DNA of 64,000 nucleotides. Source: Sphingomonas rubra. Lineage in GTDB: Bacteria; Pseudomonadota; Alphaproteobacteria; Sphingomonadales; Sphingomonadaceae. Below the pieces are notes generated by a model, which was given only the letters and a program-made list of their open reading frames with translations, made no database searches and had not been told where the DNA came from. The position numbers and the translations under genes were made by a program. Below, one piece after another: positions 50,608 through 59,763 of the stretch. Position 1 is the stretch's first letter. Every line of letters starts with the position of its first letter. Where the stretch lies: NCBI RefSeq assembly GCF_900115745.1, contig NZ_FOXP01000006.1, positions 163,501-227,500 of the forward strand. The letters run 5' to 3'.

Positions 50608-50624
50608 TGCAGGGGGCGTGCCAG
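50608..50624 (-). promoter_or_regulatory. Sigma-54 promoter of the psp operon
   Basis: On the minus strand the sequence reads CTGGCACGCCCCCTGCA: the -24 element TGGCACG at 50617-50623 and the -12 element CTGC at 50609-50612 with 4-nt spacing, one mismatch from the consensus (TTGC). It points to the psp genes, and PspF, the enhancer-binding partner, is encoded divergently about 90 bp away. Confidence 0.8.
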
Positions 50625-50714
50625 TTTCGAAAAACCTGAACCTTCCATGACTTAGCGGAAAAGGGCGGTTTCGCGGCTCCAGGAGGGTTGCCAAGACTTG
50701 GCGGATCGCGCCAG

Positions 50715-51776
<1,062 letters not shown>

Positions 51777-51845
51777 CGCTGCTGCCGGGACCAAGTGGAA
51801 GGGGTGTGCGTTATGCCCCCGATCAATTCCACCAGGAGACACAAG

Positions 51846-52457
51846 ATGGCGTTCGAACTGCCCCCCTTGCCCTACGATTATGACGCGTTGGAGCCGACCA
51901 TCTCCAAGGAGACGATGACGGTCCACCACGACAAGCATCACAAGGCCTATACCGACAAGCTGAACGAGGGCGTCGCGGCCGATCCGAAGCTGGAAGGCAA
52001 GTCGATCGAGGACATTCTGGGAATGATCTCGTCGCAGCCGCCGCTGGTCCGCAACAATGGCGGCGGTTACTGGAACCATGATTTCTTCTGGAAGACGATG
52101 AAGAAGGGCGGCGGCCAGCCCTCCGGCAAGCTGGCCGAGGCCATCGAGCGTGATTTCGGCGGACTCGATCAGCTGAAGGAGCAGTTCAACGGCAAGGGCG
52201 CTACGCAGTTCGGATCGGGCTGGGCATGGCTGATCGCCGACGAGGCCGGCAAGCTCAAGGTGACGAGCACGCCGAACCAGGACAATCCGCTGATGGACGA
52301 CGCCAAGGAGCGGGGCACGCCGTTGCTGGGCAACGACGTGTGGGAGCACGCTTACTACCTGACCTACAAGAACGATCGGCCGGGCTATCTGAAGGCGTGG
52401 TGGGACGTGGTCGACTGGGACACGGTCGGCCAGCGGTACGAGGCGGTTTCGGGCTGA
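51846..52457 (+). CDS. sodB: Superoxide dismutase (Fe/Mn family)
   Basis: The 203-residue enzyme dismutates superoxide. Metal ligands are H27 (TVHHDKHH), H78 (YWNHDFFW), D164 and H168 (NDVWEHAYY). The N-terminus MAFELPPLPYDYDALEP is the usual alphaproteobacterial one. AGGAG lies about 8 nt before the ATG at 51846; an upstream frame extension to 51795 is not needed. No signal peptide is seen, so it is cytoplasmic. Iron is likely but metal choice is not certain. Confidence 0.95.
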   Translation: MAFELPPLPYDYDALEPTISKETMTVHHDKHHKAYTDKLNEGVAADPKLEGKSIEDILGMISSQPPLVRNNGGGYWNHDFFWKTMKKGGGQPSGKLAEAIERDFGGLDQLKEQFNGKGATQFGSGWAWLIADEAGKLKVTSTPNQDNPLMDDAKERGTPLLGNDVWEHAYYLTYKNDRPGYLKAWWDVVDWDTVGQRYEAVSG

Positions 52458-52489
52458 TCCTCGCTGCTTTCTGAGCCCTCATCTTCTCC

Positions 52490-52583
52490 GTCCTGCCGGG
52501 CTCGACCCGGCATCCATGGTGCCGCGAGAGCATCGGCCGATGTTTACGCGGCACGATGGACCCCGGATCAAGTCCGAGGTGAC
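52490..52583. repeat. Extragenic palindromic repeat, copy C (diverged)
   Basis: Opens GTCCTGCCGGGCTCGACCCGGCATCCATGG and ends GGACCCCGGATCAAGTCCGAGGTGAC, with a nested GTGCCGCG..CGCGGCAC inverted pair in the middle. It lies between sodB and the lipoprotein hydrolase gene. It belongs to the same family as the repeats near 47.3, 47.9, 53.8 and 56.9 kb but is the most diverged. Confidence 0.7.
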
Positions 52584-52603
52584 AGGGGGGTGACGTGGCG
52601 GCG

Positions 52604-53464
52604 ATGAAGCTTGGCCGACGAGGGATGGTGGGGGCGCTCATCGCCGCTCTCGCCACCGCCTGTTCGCCGCTCAGGACGTTCGACGCCCTCGTCCCCAAGG
52701 ACGGGGGCGTTCGCGTGGTGGCGCGCGACGTGGCGTATGGCGAGGGGTCGCGGCAGCGGCTGGACGTGTACGCACCGAATCGGGGCAAGGGGCCGCGACC
52801 GGTGGTCGTGTTCTTCTACGGCGGATCGTGGAATTCGGGGACGAAGGATGGGTATCGCTTCGTCGGGCGGGCGCTGGCGGCTCGCGGGTTCGTGGTCGTC
52901 ATTCCCGATTACCGGCTGGTGCCGGAGGTGCGCTTTCCCGAGTTCCTGCGCGACAATGCCGCGGCGGTGCGGTGGACGCGGGTGCATGTCGCAGCGCTGG
53001 GCGGCGATCCCGATCGGCTGGTGCTCGTCGGCCATTCGGCGGGAGCGTACGACGCGGCGATGCTGGCGCTCGACCCGCGCTGGCTCGGCGCCGACCGGAC
53101 GGCGGTGAAGGGCTGGGTGGGACTGGCGGGACCGTACGACTTCCTGCCGCTCGACCAGCCGGCGACGATCGCGGCGTTCGGCGCGGCGGGCGACCCGGCC
53201 GCGACGCAGCCGGTGGTCTTCGCGAGTGCGGGCGATCCGCCGGCGCTGCTCGCCACCGGCGACAAGGACGAACTGGTCCGACCCCGCAACAGCGACGTGC
53301 TGGCACGGAGACTCACGGCGGCGGGCGTGACGGTGGAGCGGCGACGTTATCCCCGGGTGGGGCATGTCGGCATCGTCACCGCGATCGCGCGGCCGCTCAG
53401 GGGACGGGCGCCGGTGCTGGACGACGTAGCGACCTTCGCCGCGCGGGTGACGGGGGCGGAGTGA
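52604..53464 (+). CDS. Alpha/beta hydrolase lipoprotein (esterase-like)
   Basis: The 286-residue product has a signal peptide with lipobox LATAC (C20), then a carboxylesterase/lipase-like fold: VVVFFYGGSWNSGTK, VVIPDYRLVPEVRFP, the nucleophile elbow VGHSAGAYDAA and late D and H residues (GDKDELVRP; GHVGIV). It is probably a lipid-anchored periplasmic esterase; substrate unknown. ATG at 52604 is used; a GTG at 52595 is possible. Confidence 0.85.
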   Translation: MKLGRRGMVGALIAALATACSPLRTFDALVPKDGGVRVVARDVAYGEGSRQRLDVYAPNRGKGPRPVVVFFYGGSWNSGTKDGYRFVGRALAARGFVVVIPDYRLVPEVRFPEFLRDNAAAVRWTRVHVAALGGDPDRLVLVGHSAGAYDAAMLALDPRWLGADRTAVKGWVGLAGPYDFLPLDQPATIAAFGAAGDPAATQPVVFASAGDPPALLATGDKDELVRPRNSDVLARRLTAAGVTVERRRYPRVGHVGIVTAIARPLRGRAPVLDDVATFAARVTGAE

Positions 53465-53501
53465 GCGTGCTGGTCGATCGGCGACGGCGAGGAGCGTTTC
53501 G

Positions 53502-53774
53502 ATGAAGATCGACGGGCGTAATCGGTTCGCGGCACCGTCTCCACGATCGCGCCGGGGCGGTGAACGGCACCATTAAGGTCGGCGGCGGGGCGCGAGCTAT
53601 TGCTGGGCCTGGTTGCTGGTCGACGGGATGAACCGCTGCTTCGTGGAGAAGCTGGTGGAGACGACCGCGGACGGCGGGCGTGATCGAGGAGGCGAAGGTG
53701 ACTGCGGCGGGCAGGAGGTGCAGGAGGCGGATTTGCTCGCGGTAATCGAGGGGGCACTGGTGGCGACGCTGTAG
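53502..53774 (+). pseudogene. Decayed molybdenum-pterin binding (Mop/TOBE) domain gene
   Basis: The frame starts MKIDGRNRFA, then after a one-base loss reads GTVSTIAPG, then after another AVNGTIKVGGGARAIA, and further on VIEEAKVTA and ADLLAVIEG. Joined, this follows the Mop/molbindin pattern (MKIS.RN.l.GTV..I..GAVN..V...GGG..., then V.A.IKA..V.L). Stops appear in each frame. It lies in the 480 bp between the hydrolase and helicase genes. The later half aligns poorly. Confidence 0.55.
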
Positions 53775-53834
53775 GGGGTGCCGCGGGCTTGTCCTGGAAA
53801 GCGGGACGTAGCGGCGCGGGAGTAGGTCGCTCCC

Positions 53835-53917
53835 GTCATGCCGGGCTGGTCCCGGCATCCAGGGCCACGAGTGATGGTGCTGCTTGGCCCTGGACCCCGG
53901 GACAAGCCCGGGGTGAC
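53835..53917. repeat. Extragenic palindromic repeat, copy D
   Basis: Opens GTCATGCCGGGCTGGTCCC, continues GGCATCCAGGGCCACGAG, and ends CCCTGGACCCCGGGACAAG, CCCGGGGTGAC. It lies just beyond the helicase gene's end. Its left arm is the best match to the interrupted copy at 56.9 kb (both have GGGCTGGTC). Confidence 0.8.
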
Positions 53918-53944
53918 GAGGATTTCTCGACCAGTGGCGGCGTT

Positions 53945-55648
53945 CTACCGCCGCGGCGCCTTCGTCGGCCGCGCGCTGTAGCGAGGCGCGCGGGAAGGGC
54001 CGGCGTTGGACTGGCGGCCGCGCGGAGAGGCGCGGTGCTGCGGTGCTGGGGCGGGGCCGCCCTCGGGAGGTTCGATCGCGATGGCGTCCTCGCCTTCGGA
54101 GCCGGCGGTGCGCTTGGCGGAGGCCAGGAAGCGGCCGGCGATGGCACGGGGGATCTGGACCATCGTCTCGGCCGGGCCGATGCGGATCGCGCCGATCTCG
54201 TCGCGCGTCACGTGACCGCGACGGCAGAGCAGCGGCAGCAACCAGCGCGGGTCGGCATTTTGGCGGCGGCCGATGTCGAGGCGGAACCAGACGGTGTCGT
54301 CGAAGCCGGGGCGATGCTTGTCCTCCCGTCGTGGCGGCTCGTTGGCGCCGTCGGCCATCTCTTCCGGCGCCGGCATCGACGCGCGCATCGCGCGGATCAA
54401 CATGGCGGCGACGTCCTGCGGGCTGCGGGTTTCGAGCAGGCGCTCGCCGAGGGCGCGATCCTCGTCGTCCAGCTCGACCGGCTCGGCGAGACGAGTGAGC
54501 AGGCGCTCGCGATCGGCGGCGCGGATCTCGTCGGCGCCAGGGACGGGCACCCAGTTGACGGCGATGCGCGCAGCGCGGAGCATCCCCTCGACGCGGCGGC
54601 GCTTCTGATAGGGGACGATCAGCATCGCGGTGCCCTTGCGCCCGGCGCGGCCGGTGCGGCCGGAGCGGTGCTGGAGCGTCTCCGCATCGCGCGGCAGCTC
54701 GACATGGACGACGAGGCTGAGGCTGGGCAGGTCGATGCCGCGGGCCGCCACGTCGGTGGCGACGCAGACGCGGGCGCGGCCGTCGCGAAGCGCCTGAAGC
54801 GCGGCGTTGCGCTCGTTCTGCGAATGCTCGCCCGACAGCGCGACGGCCGCGAAGCCGCGCTCGACCAGGCTGGCGTGCAGGTGGCGGACGTTGTCGCGGG
54901 TGGCGCAGAACAGCATCGCCGTCTCCGCCTCGTGCAGGCGAAGGAGGTTCACCACGACGTGCTCGATGTCGGACGGCGCGATGGCGACCGCCTGATACTC
55001 GATGTCGCCATGGCCCCGGTCCTCGCCGACGGTGGCGATGCGGACGGCGTCGCGCTGGTACGTCTTGGCGAGCTGGACGATCGGACGCGGCAGGGTCGCG
55101 GAGAAGAGCAGGGTGCGGCGCTCCGCCGGGGTCGCGTCGAGGATCTGCTCCAGATCCTCGCGGAAACCCATGTCGAGCATCTCGTCCGCCTCGTCGAGGA
55201 CGGCGGCCTTCAGTTCGCCGAGCTTGAGGGCGCCGCGTTCCAAGTGGTCGCGGAGGCGGCCGGGCGTGCCGACGACGATGTGGACGCCGTGCGACAGCGC
55301 GCGGCGTTCCTTGCTGGCGTCCATGCCGCCGACGCAGGTGGCGATGCGCGCGCCGGCGTAGAGCCAGTCGAGTTCGCGGCTGACCTGGAGCGCGAGTTCG
55401 CGGGTGGGGGCGATAACGAGCGCGAGCGGCAGGCCCGCCTGGGGCAGGACGAGACCGTCGGTCAGCAGCTGGCCGGCCATGGCGAGGCCGAAGGCGACGG
55501 TCTTGCCGGACCCGGTCTGCGCGGAGACGAGGAGGTCGCGGCCCTCGGCCTCGGCGGCAATGACCTCGGCCTGGACCGGGGTCAGGGTTTCGTAGCCGCG
55601 CGCGGCGAGCGCCGCGGCGAGCGGGGCGGGGAGATTCTCGGGTAGCAT
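53945..55648 (-). CDS. DEAD-box RNA helicase, DbpA-like C-terminal domain
   Basis: The 567-residue protein has the Q motif (ETLTPVQAEVI), SAQTGSGKT, PTRELALQ, VLDEADEMLDMGF, LFSATLP, and the second-lobe motifs CVATDVAARGIDLP and HRSGRTGRAGRKG. After the helicase core come an acidic linker and a DbpA-type RNA-binding domain (WFRLDIGRRQNADPRWLLPL..HVTRDEIGAIRIG), then a basic disordered tail. DbpA relatives act in 50S ribosome assembly, so that is the likely role. Confidence 0.9.
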   Translation of the reverse strand: MLPENLPAPLAAALAARGYETLTPVQAEVIAAEAEGRDLLVSAQTGSGKTVAFGLAMAGQLLTDGLVLPQAGLPLALVIAPTRELALQVSRELDWLYAGARIATCVGGMDASKERRALSHGVHIVVGTPGRLRDHLERGALKLGELKAAVLDEADEMLDMGFREDLEQILDATPAERRTLLFSATLPRPIVQLAKTYQRDAVRIATVGEDRGHGDIEYQAVAIAPSDIEHVVVNLLRLHEAETAMLFCATRDNVRHLHASLVERGFAAVALSGEHSQNERNAALQALRDGRARVCVATDVAARGIDLPSLSLVVHVELPRDAETLQHRSGRTGRAGRKGTAMLIVPYQKRRRVEGMLRAARIAVNWVPVPGADEIRAADRERLLTRLAEPVELDDEDRALGERLLETRSPQDVAAMLIRAMRASMPAPEEMADGANEPPRREDKHRPGFDDTVWFRLDIGRRQNADPRWLLPLLCRRGHVTRDEIGAIRIGPAETMVQIPRAIAGRFLASAKRTAGSEGEDAIAIEPPEGGPAPAPQHRASPRGRQSNAGPSRAPRYSARPTKAPRR

Positions 55649-55747
55649 GGTTTTCCAATGTGGGGGCGCGAAGCCCGGCGGCCAAGTCGGGCGCGATTTC
55701 GCCCGCCTATGGCGGATGCGGCATCGACGCCGCCCGAACGGAACACC

Positions 55748-56911
55748 CTAAAGCGCGTGGCCCGTAGCCGATCCGCTCGCCCATGCCCACTGGAAATTGT
55801 AGCCGCCGAGCCAGCCGGTGACGTCGACCGCCTCGCCGATGGCGTGGAGACCGGGGACTTTCCTCGATTCCAAGTCGCGCGAGGAGAGTTCGGCGGTGCT
55901 GATGCCGCCGACGGTGACTTCCGCCTTGGCGTGGCCTTCGGTGCCGCTTGGGGCGAAGCGCCAGTCGGACAGGCGCTGCGCGGCGGCGCGGAGTGCCTTG
56001 TCGGGCGCGTCGGCGAGGCGGTCGACGGGCATGTCGGCGGTGAGCGCGTCGGTGAGGCGATCGGGCAGGGCGAGGGCGCGGCGGAGCGTGGTGCGGGGTT
56101 CGCTGCGCTTGAGGGCGAGGAGCCAATCGGGGTCGCGGCCGGGGGTGAAGTCGATCGCGACCTCGTCACCGTGGCGCCAGTAGGAGGAGACTTGCAGGAT
56201 GGCGGGGCCGGACAGGCCGCGATGGGTGAAGAGGGCAGCCTCGCGGAAGCGGGCGGTGCCGACGCGCGCCTCGACCGTGGCGGAGACGCCGGCGAGGTCG
56301 CGGAACAGGGCCTGGTCGGGGCCGAGGGTGAGGGGAACGAGGGCCGGGCGCGGTTCGACGACCTTGAGGCCGAACTGGCGGGCGAGGCGGTAGGCAAGGT
56401 CGGTGGCGCCGAGCTTGGGGATGGAGGGGCCGCCGGTGGCGACCACCAGTCTGGGGGCGATCGATACGCGGTCGCCGGTGGTCACGCGGAAATGGGTGCC
56501 GTCGTGTTCCACCTGCGGTTCGTGGCCCATCGCCCAGTCGACCGCGCCTGCATCGCACTCAGCGACGAGCATGGCGACGATCTGGCGCGCCGAGCCGTCG
56601 CAGAAGAGCTGGCCGAGCGTCTTCTCGTGCCAGGCGATGCCGTAGCGTTCGACCAGGGCGACGAAGTCGGACGGGGTGTAGCGGCCGAGCGCGGATTTGG
56701 CGAAATGCGGGTTGGCGGAGACGAAGCGATCGGGGGCGGTGCCGAGATTGGTGAAGTTGCAGCGGCCGCCGCCGGAGATGACGATCTTGGCACCGGGCTG
56801 CGCGGCGTGGTCGACGAGCAGTACGCGGCGACCGCGCTGGCCGGCGATGCCGGCGCAGAACATGCCGGCGGCGCCGGCGCCGAGGATGATGGCGTCGTGG
56901 GTGGGGGTCAT
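55748..56911 (-). CDS. HI0933/BaiN-like FAD-dependent oxidoreductase
   Basis: The 387-residue flavoprotein has the FAD motif AIILGAGAAGMFCAGIAGQRG, PGAKIVISGGGRCNFTN, ATGGPSIPKLGATD and the C-terminal GLHAIGEAVDVTGWLGGYNFQWAWASG, features of the YhiN/HI0933 family. Biochemical roles are mostly unknown; gut relatives reduce bile acid derivatives, which is unlikely to carry over. The gene stands alone between repeats. Confidence 0.88.
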   Translation of the reverse strand: MTPTHDAIILGAGAAGMFCAGIAGQRGRRVLLVDHAAQPGAKIVISGGGRCNFTNLGTAPDRFVSANPHFAKSALGRYTPSDFVALVERYGIAWHEKTLGQLFCDGSARQIVAMLVAECDAGAVDWAMGHEPQVEHDGTHFRVTTGDRVSIAPRLVVATGGPSIPKLGATDLAYRLARQFGLKVVEPRPALVPLTLGPDQALFRDLAGVSATVEARVGTARFREAALFTHRGLSGPAILQVSSYWRHGDEVAIDFTPGRDPDWLLALKRSEPRTTLRRALALPDRLTDALTADMPVDRLADAPDKALRAAAQRLSDWRFAPSGTEGHAKAEVTVGGISTAELSSRDLESRKVPGLHAIGEAVDVTGWLGGYNFQWAWASGSATGHAL

Positions 56912-56919
56912 TCTATATT

Positions 56920-57041
56920 GTCATACCGGGCTGGTCGGATCCCATCGAAGTAGTACTTCGATGGGCGCCCTGGTCCCGGCATCCAGAGCCACGAACGCCC
57001 ACGCTGCTTGACCCTGGATGCCGGCACAGGCCCGGCATGAC
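56920..57041. repeat. Extragenic palindromic repeat, copy E, interrupted by a nested palindrome
   Basis: The repeat opens GTCATACCGGGCTGGTC and later resumes CCGGCATCCAGAGCC, ending CCCTGGATGCCGGCACAGG, CCCGGCATGAC. A 39-bp block at 56937-56975 sits inside the left arm: it holds the inverted repeat CCCATCGAAGTA/TACTTCGATGGG (56941-56965) and ends with a second CTGGTC, duplicating the one at 56931-56936. Confidence 0.85.
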
Positions 57042-57066
57042 GGGGAGAGGGGAACGAGCCGGCCGT

Positions 57067-57246
57067 TCACCGGAGCTTGGCGATCGACAGGCCGTCCTCC
57101 TTGGCGCGGGTCTTGATCGACTCCTCGCTGCGGGTCATCGCTTTCGAGATGGCCTTCAGCGCCATGCCTTTCTTGGCGAGCGTGTGGAGCTTCTGGATCT
57201 CGTCCTGCGTCCAGGGCTGGCGGTGACGTTCGAACTTCTCGGCCAT
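57067..57246 (-). CDS. Small SANT/Myb-like helix-turn-helix protein
   Basis: This 59-residue basic protein has PWTQDEIQKLHTLAKKGMALKAISKAM followed by RSEESIKTRAKEDGL, a Myb/SANT-like tri-helix pattern (conserved W, then I-A/S, then S-x-x-S-I-x-x-R-A). It could bind DNA or proteins. Its ATG overlaps the Gre-type gene's stop by one base (TAATG), so it is co-translated with a transcription elongation-type factor. Confidence 0.65.
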   Translation of the reverse strand: MAEKFERHRQPWTQDEIQKLHTLAKKGMALKAISKAMTRSEESIKTRAKEDGLSIAKLR

Positions 57247-57695
57247 TACAGGGGCTCCACGGACAGGATCTCGATCGCGTCGGCGCGGCCCTGGAAATCG
57301 GCGAGGTCGCCCGCCTCCAGACCGATCAGCGCGCGGGCGAGGGGGGCGGCGTAGGCGATGCGGGTGTCGCCGTCCGCCTCGTCGTGGCCGACGATGGCGA
57401 CCTGCCGCTCCCGGCCGGCGAGGCGGAAGCGGACGCGGGTGGCGATGCCGGCCGTGCCGTCGGCGGGCGCGCCGGCCACCTCGGCGGTGGCGGCGCGGGT
57501 GTGCCAGTAGCGCAAGGTGCGGCGGAGCGGCTCCGGGTCGGCGGCGGCCGCGATCTCCGCCTCCAGCGCGGCGATGCGGGCGGCGATCAGCGCGGGGCCG
57601 GCGGCGGTGACGAGGTTGGGGCCAGGCGGGATCGGCAGCTCGAACCGGGGTTCGAGATGCTCCTCGTCGCTGTCGCGGCGGAAGGCGACGCTCAT
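57246..57695 (-). CDS. GreA/GreB-family elongation factor-like protein
   Basis: The 149-residue protein has a short helical N-terminal part (LIAARIAALEAEIAA) and a GreA/GreB-type C-terminal domain (ATRVRFRLAGRERQVAIVGHDEADGDTRIAYAAPLARALIGLEAGD). GreA and GreB rescue backtracked RNA polymerase; here the coiled-coil N-terminal domain is reduced, so whether it cleaves transcripts is uncertain. It precedes the small helix-turn-helix gene. Confidence 0.78.
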   Translation of the reverse strand: MSVAFRRDSDEEHLEPRFELPIPPGPNLVTAAGPALIAARIAALEAEIAAAADPEPLRRTLRYWHTRAATAEVAGAPADGTAGIATRVRFRLAGRERQVAIVGHDEADGDTRIAYAAPLARALIGLEAGDLADFQGRADAIEILSVEPL

Positions 57696-57743
57696 GGGCG
57701 GGGATGACTCATCGCACGCAGATGTGGCGGCGCCGCCGCGGCG

Positions 57744-58814
57744 TCAACGCGTGCCGGCGAGATAGCGGGCGAGGGGCTCGATCATCTCCTCCGGGATGCG
57801 GCGGGCGATGACGGGCATGGTGTCGTGCGGCTTGCGCGCGTCGACCACTTCCTTCTCACCACGCCACCCGCGCAGGCGCTGGGCGATGTAGCTCGCCTTC
57901 TGTCCGGCGAGGACGGGGTAGCCCTTGCCGGGCGCGTGGCAGCTGGCGCAGGCGGGAAGCTGGAGGCGGGGTTCGCCGCGCTCGACCAGGGCACGGGCGG
58001 CGGCGGTTCCGGCCGGGGGCGTGTCGCCGATGCCGGGCATCGCGGCGTAATGGGCGGCGAGGGTCCTCATCTCGGCATCGGTGAGCGCGGCGGCGGCGTT
58101 GCCCATGACGGCGCTGTGCCGCTCGCCGGTGGCGTAGGCGCGCAGCGAGGCGAGGAGATAGGCGGGGTGCTGGCCGCCGAGCACGGGGATGTCGGGCTGA
58201 CCGCGCCCCCGGCCATCGGCGCCGTGGCACGACGCGCAGCTCGCGACCAGGCCGGGGCGGAGCGCGGCGGTGCCGGTGCTGCCGGCGCCCGCCGCCTGCT
58301 CGGTCAGCGCGCGGTACTGCGCCGGGGTCATGGCAGGGAGCGCGCGGACGAAGGCGACCATGCGCGCGACCTCGTCCGGCCGGTCCTGCACCGCCCAGGC
58401 GGGCATGCCGGAGAATTTGACGCCGTGCTGGAGAATCCAGTTGAGCTGCTTGTCGGTCCAGAGAGGCGCGTTCTTCTGCAGGTCGGGCGCGTGGGGGGTG
58501 GCGGCCTGCATCACGGGCGAGGGGCGGCGGCCGGGCGCGCCGTGGCACGACGCGCAGGCGGCGGCGAAATGGCCGGCGGCGCTGACCAGGCCAGTATCCG
58601 CCTTGGGGTCGGCGGGGGAGGTGAGGGCGGCGCGGGTGCGGACGGAATTCTCCATCACCCAGTGCAGGAACCAATTGGTGATCGGCCAGTGGCCGCTGGA
58701 GGCGGCGACGTTGAACGCGCCCGACCAGGCGTAGAGCATGCCCGCGGCGAACAGCGCGGTGAGCGTCGCCAGCGCGCGCTTCCAGGTGATGGTGATCGTC
58801 ATGGCCTTGGTCAT
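57744..58814 (-). CDS. Tri-heme c-type cytochrome of the caa3 operon
   Basis: The 356-residue protein has an N-terminal membrane anchor (about 12-32) and three heme c motifs CASCH at residues 87-91, 193-197 and 289-293. It is exported and probably feeds electrons to the oxidase encoded upstream in the operon. The ATG at 58814 overlaps the stop of the CtaG-like gene. CASCH repeats in all three sites suggest domain duplication. Confidence 0.9.
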   Translation of the reverse strand: MTKAMTITITWKRALATLTALFAAGMLYAWSGAFNVAASSGHWPITNWFLHWVMENSVRTRAALTSPADPKADTGLVSAAGHFAAACASCHGAPGRRPSPVMQAATPHAPDLQKNAPLWTDKQLNWILQHGVKFSGMPAWAVQDRPDEVARMVAFVRALPAMTPAQYRALTEQAAGAGSTGTAALRPGLVASCASCHGADGRGRGQPDIPVLGGQHPAYLLASLRAYATGERHSAVMGNAAAALTDAEMRTLAAHYAAMPGIGDTPPAGTAAARALVERGEPRLQLPACASCHAPGKGYPVLAGQKASYIAQRLRGWRGEKEVVDARKPHDTMPVIARRIPEEMIEPLARYLAGTR

Positions 58815-59389
58815 GTTGGGGCACCCTCGTCGCGGAGCAGCGTTCCGAGCATCGCCAGCCCGCCGATCAGGTAGCTGCCCGCGCCGATCGTGAGCATCAC
58901 GACACCGCCGAGCTGCTGGTCTTCGAGCCCGTGGGAATGGCCGTAGAGCGTGCGCGGCGCCAGGCCGACGAGCGCGCCGAGCAGCGTCATGTGCATGGAG
59001 GTGAGGAGGAGCGCGCCGATGCCGGCGGCGCGGCGCTCGCGCCCGGTGCCGAGCACGGCGCTCCACAGCCACAGGCCGGCGGCGAGGAAGCTCCCCTGCT
59101 CGACGGCGAACCAGGCGCCGCCCGCGTCGGCGAGCGCGCGCGGCCCGGGGAGGTGCCAGCCCCAGACGACGACGAGTTCGACCAGCATCGACGCCATCGG
59201 GCTCGCCGCGGCGGGCCAGCGGCGCGCCGGGTCGAGGGTCGAGCCGCCCAGGCCGACGGCGAGGAGCGGCGCGGCGAGGGCGACCGCGATCATGTGGCCG
59301 GCCATGTGCCCGGTCATGCCGCCCGCCACCGCCGCCGCCCAGCCGAGGGGAACGAGGGCGAGGCCGGCGAGGAGGGCGGCGCGCCTCAC
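58811..59389 (-). CDS. ctaG: Cytochrome oxidase assembly factor, CtaG (caa3) type
   Basis: The 192-residue polytopic protein has the caa3-type CtaG features: GGMTGHMAGHMIAVALAAPLLAVG, WGWHLPGPRALA and SMHMTLLGALVGLAP, with multiple His and Met in the membrane suited to copper handling. This family assembles the CuB site of caa3 oxidases. The start is GTG at 59389, overlapping the previous gene stop (GTGA). Confidence 0.85.
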   Translation of the reverse strand: MRRAALLAGLALVPLGWAAAVAGGMTGHMAGHMIAVALAAPLLAVGLGGSTLDPARRWPAAASPMASMLVELVVVWGWHLPGPRALADAGGAWFAVEQGSFLAAGLWLWSAVLGTGRERRAAGIGALLLTSMHMTLLGALVGLAPRTLYGHSHGLEDQQLGGVVMLTIGAGSYLIGGLAMLGTLLRDEGAPT

Positions 59390-59763
59390 CGGCAATCCGT
59401 CAAGAAGGCGACGGGGGTGGCGGTGAAGACGACACCGATCGCGCTGAGCACGGCCAGCAGCTGCGTGGCGACCGCGAGGAAGCGGAGACGATCCAGGTCG
59501 GTCGATTGTTCGTGGGGGGGCGGGTCGCCGGGGGTGTTGGCCTGCACGGTGGCGATCGCGCCGGCGGCGGCGATCAGGAGCAGCGCCAGGACGGTGCCGG
59601 CGACGTAGAGCGTGGGAAAGGTCGCGAACCGACCCGCCTTGGCGCAGTTGAGCGCCGCCCACAGGTAGGAGAAGAGGAAATGCCCGGCCCAGACGGTGGG
59701 CGGCACGATCAGCGTCCATAGCGAGACGCTGAGCCGGCGGATGCGCTCGACCAGCCGCCTCAC
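59386..59763 (-). CDS. Membrane protein of the caa3 oxidase operon, unknown function
   Basis: The 125-residue protein has three membrane segments, with WTLIVPPTVWAGHFLFSYLW, NCAKAG and VQANTPGDPP loop. The start is GTG at 59763, overlapping the stop of the fused coxAC gene. WAGHF and CAKAG resemble small membrane proteins in alphaproteobacterial caa3 operons, but no established role is known. It may aid assembly of the oxidase. Confidence 0.7.
   Translation of the reverse strand: MRRLVERIRRLSVSLWTLIVPPTVWAGHFLFSYLWAALNCAKAGRFATFPTLYVAGTVLALLLIAAAGAIATVQANTPGDPPPHEQSTDLDRLRFLAVATQLLAVLSAIGVVFTATPVAFLTDCR

Noticed and set aside
53397..55685. 762-residue minus-strand frame over the helicase gene
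   Set aside because: It is a different frame from the clear 567-residue DEAD-box helicase and only mirrors it in composition.
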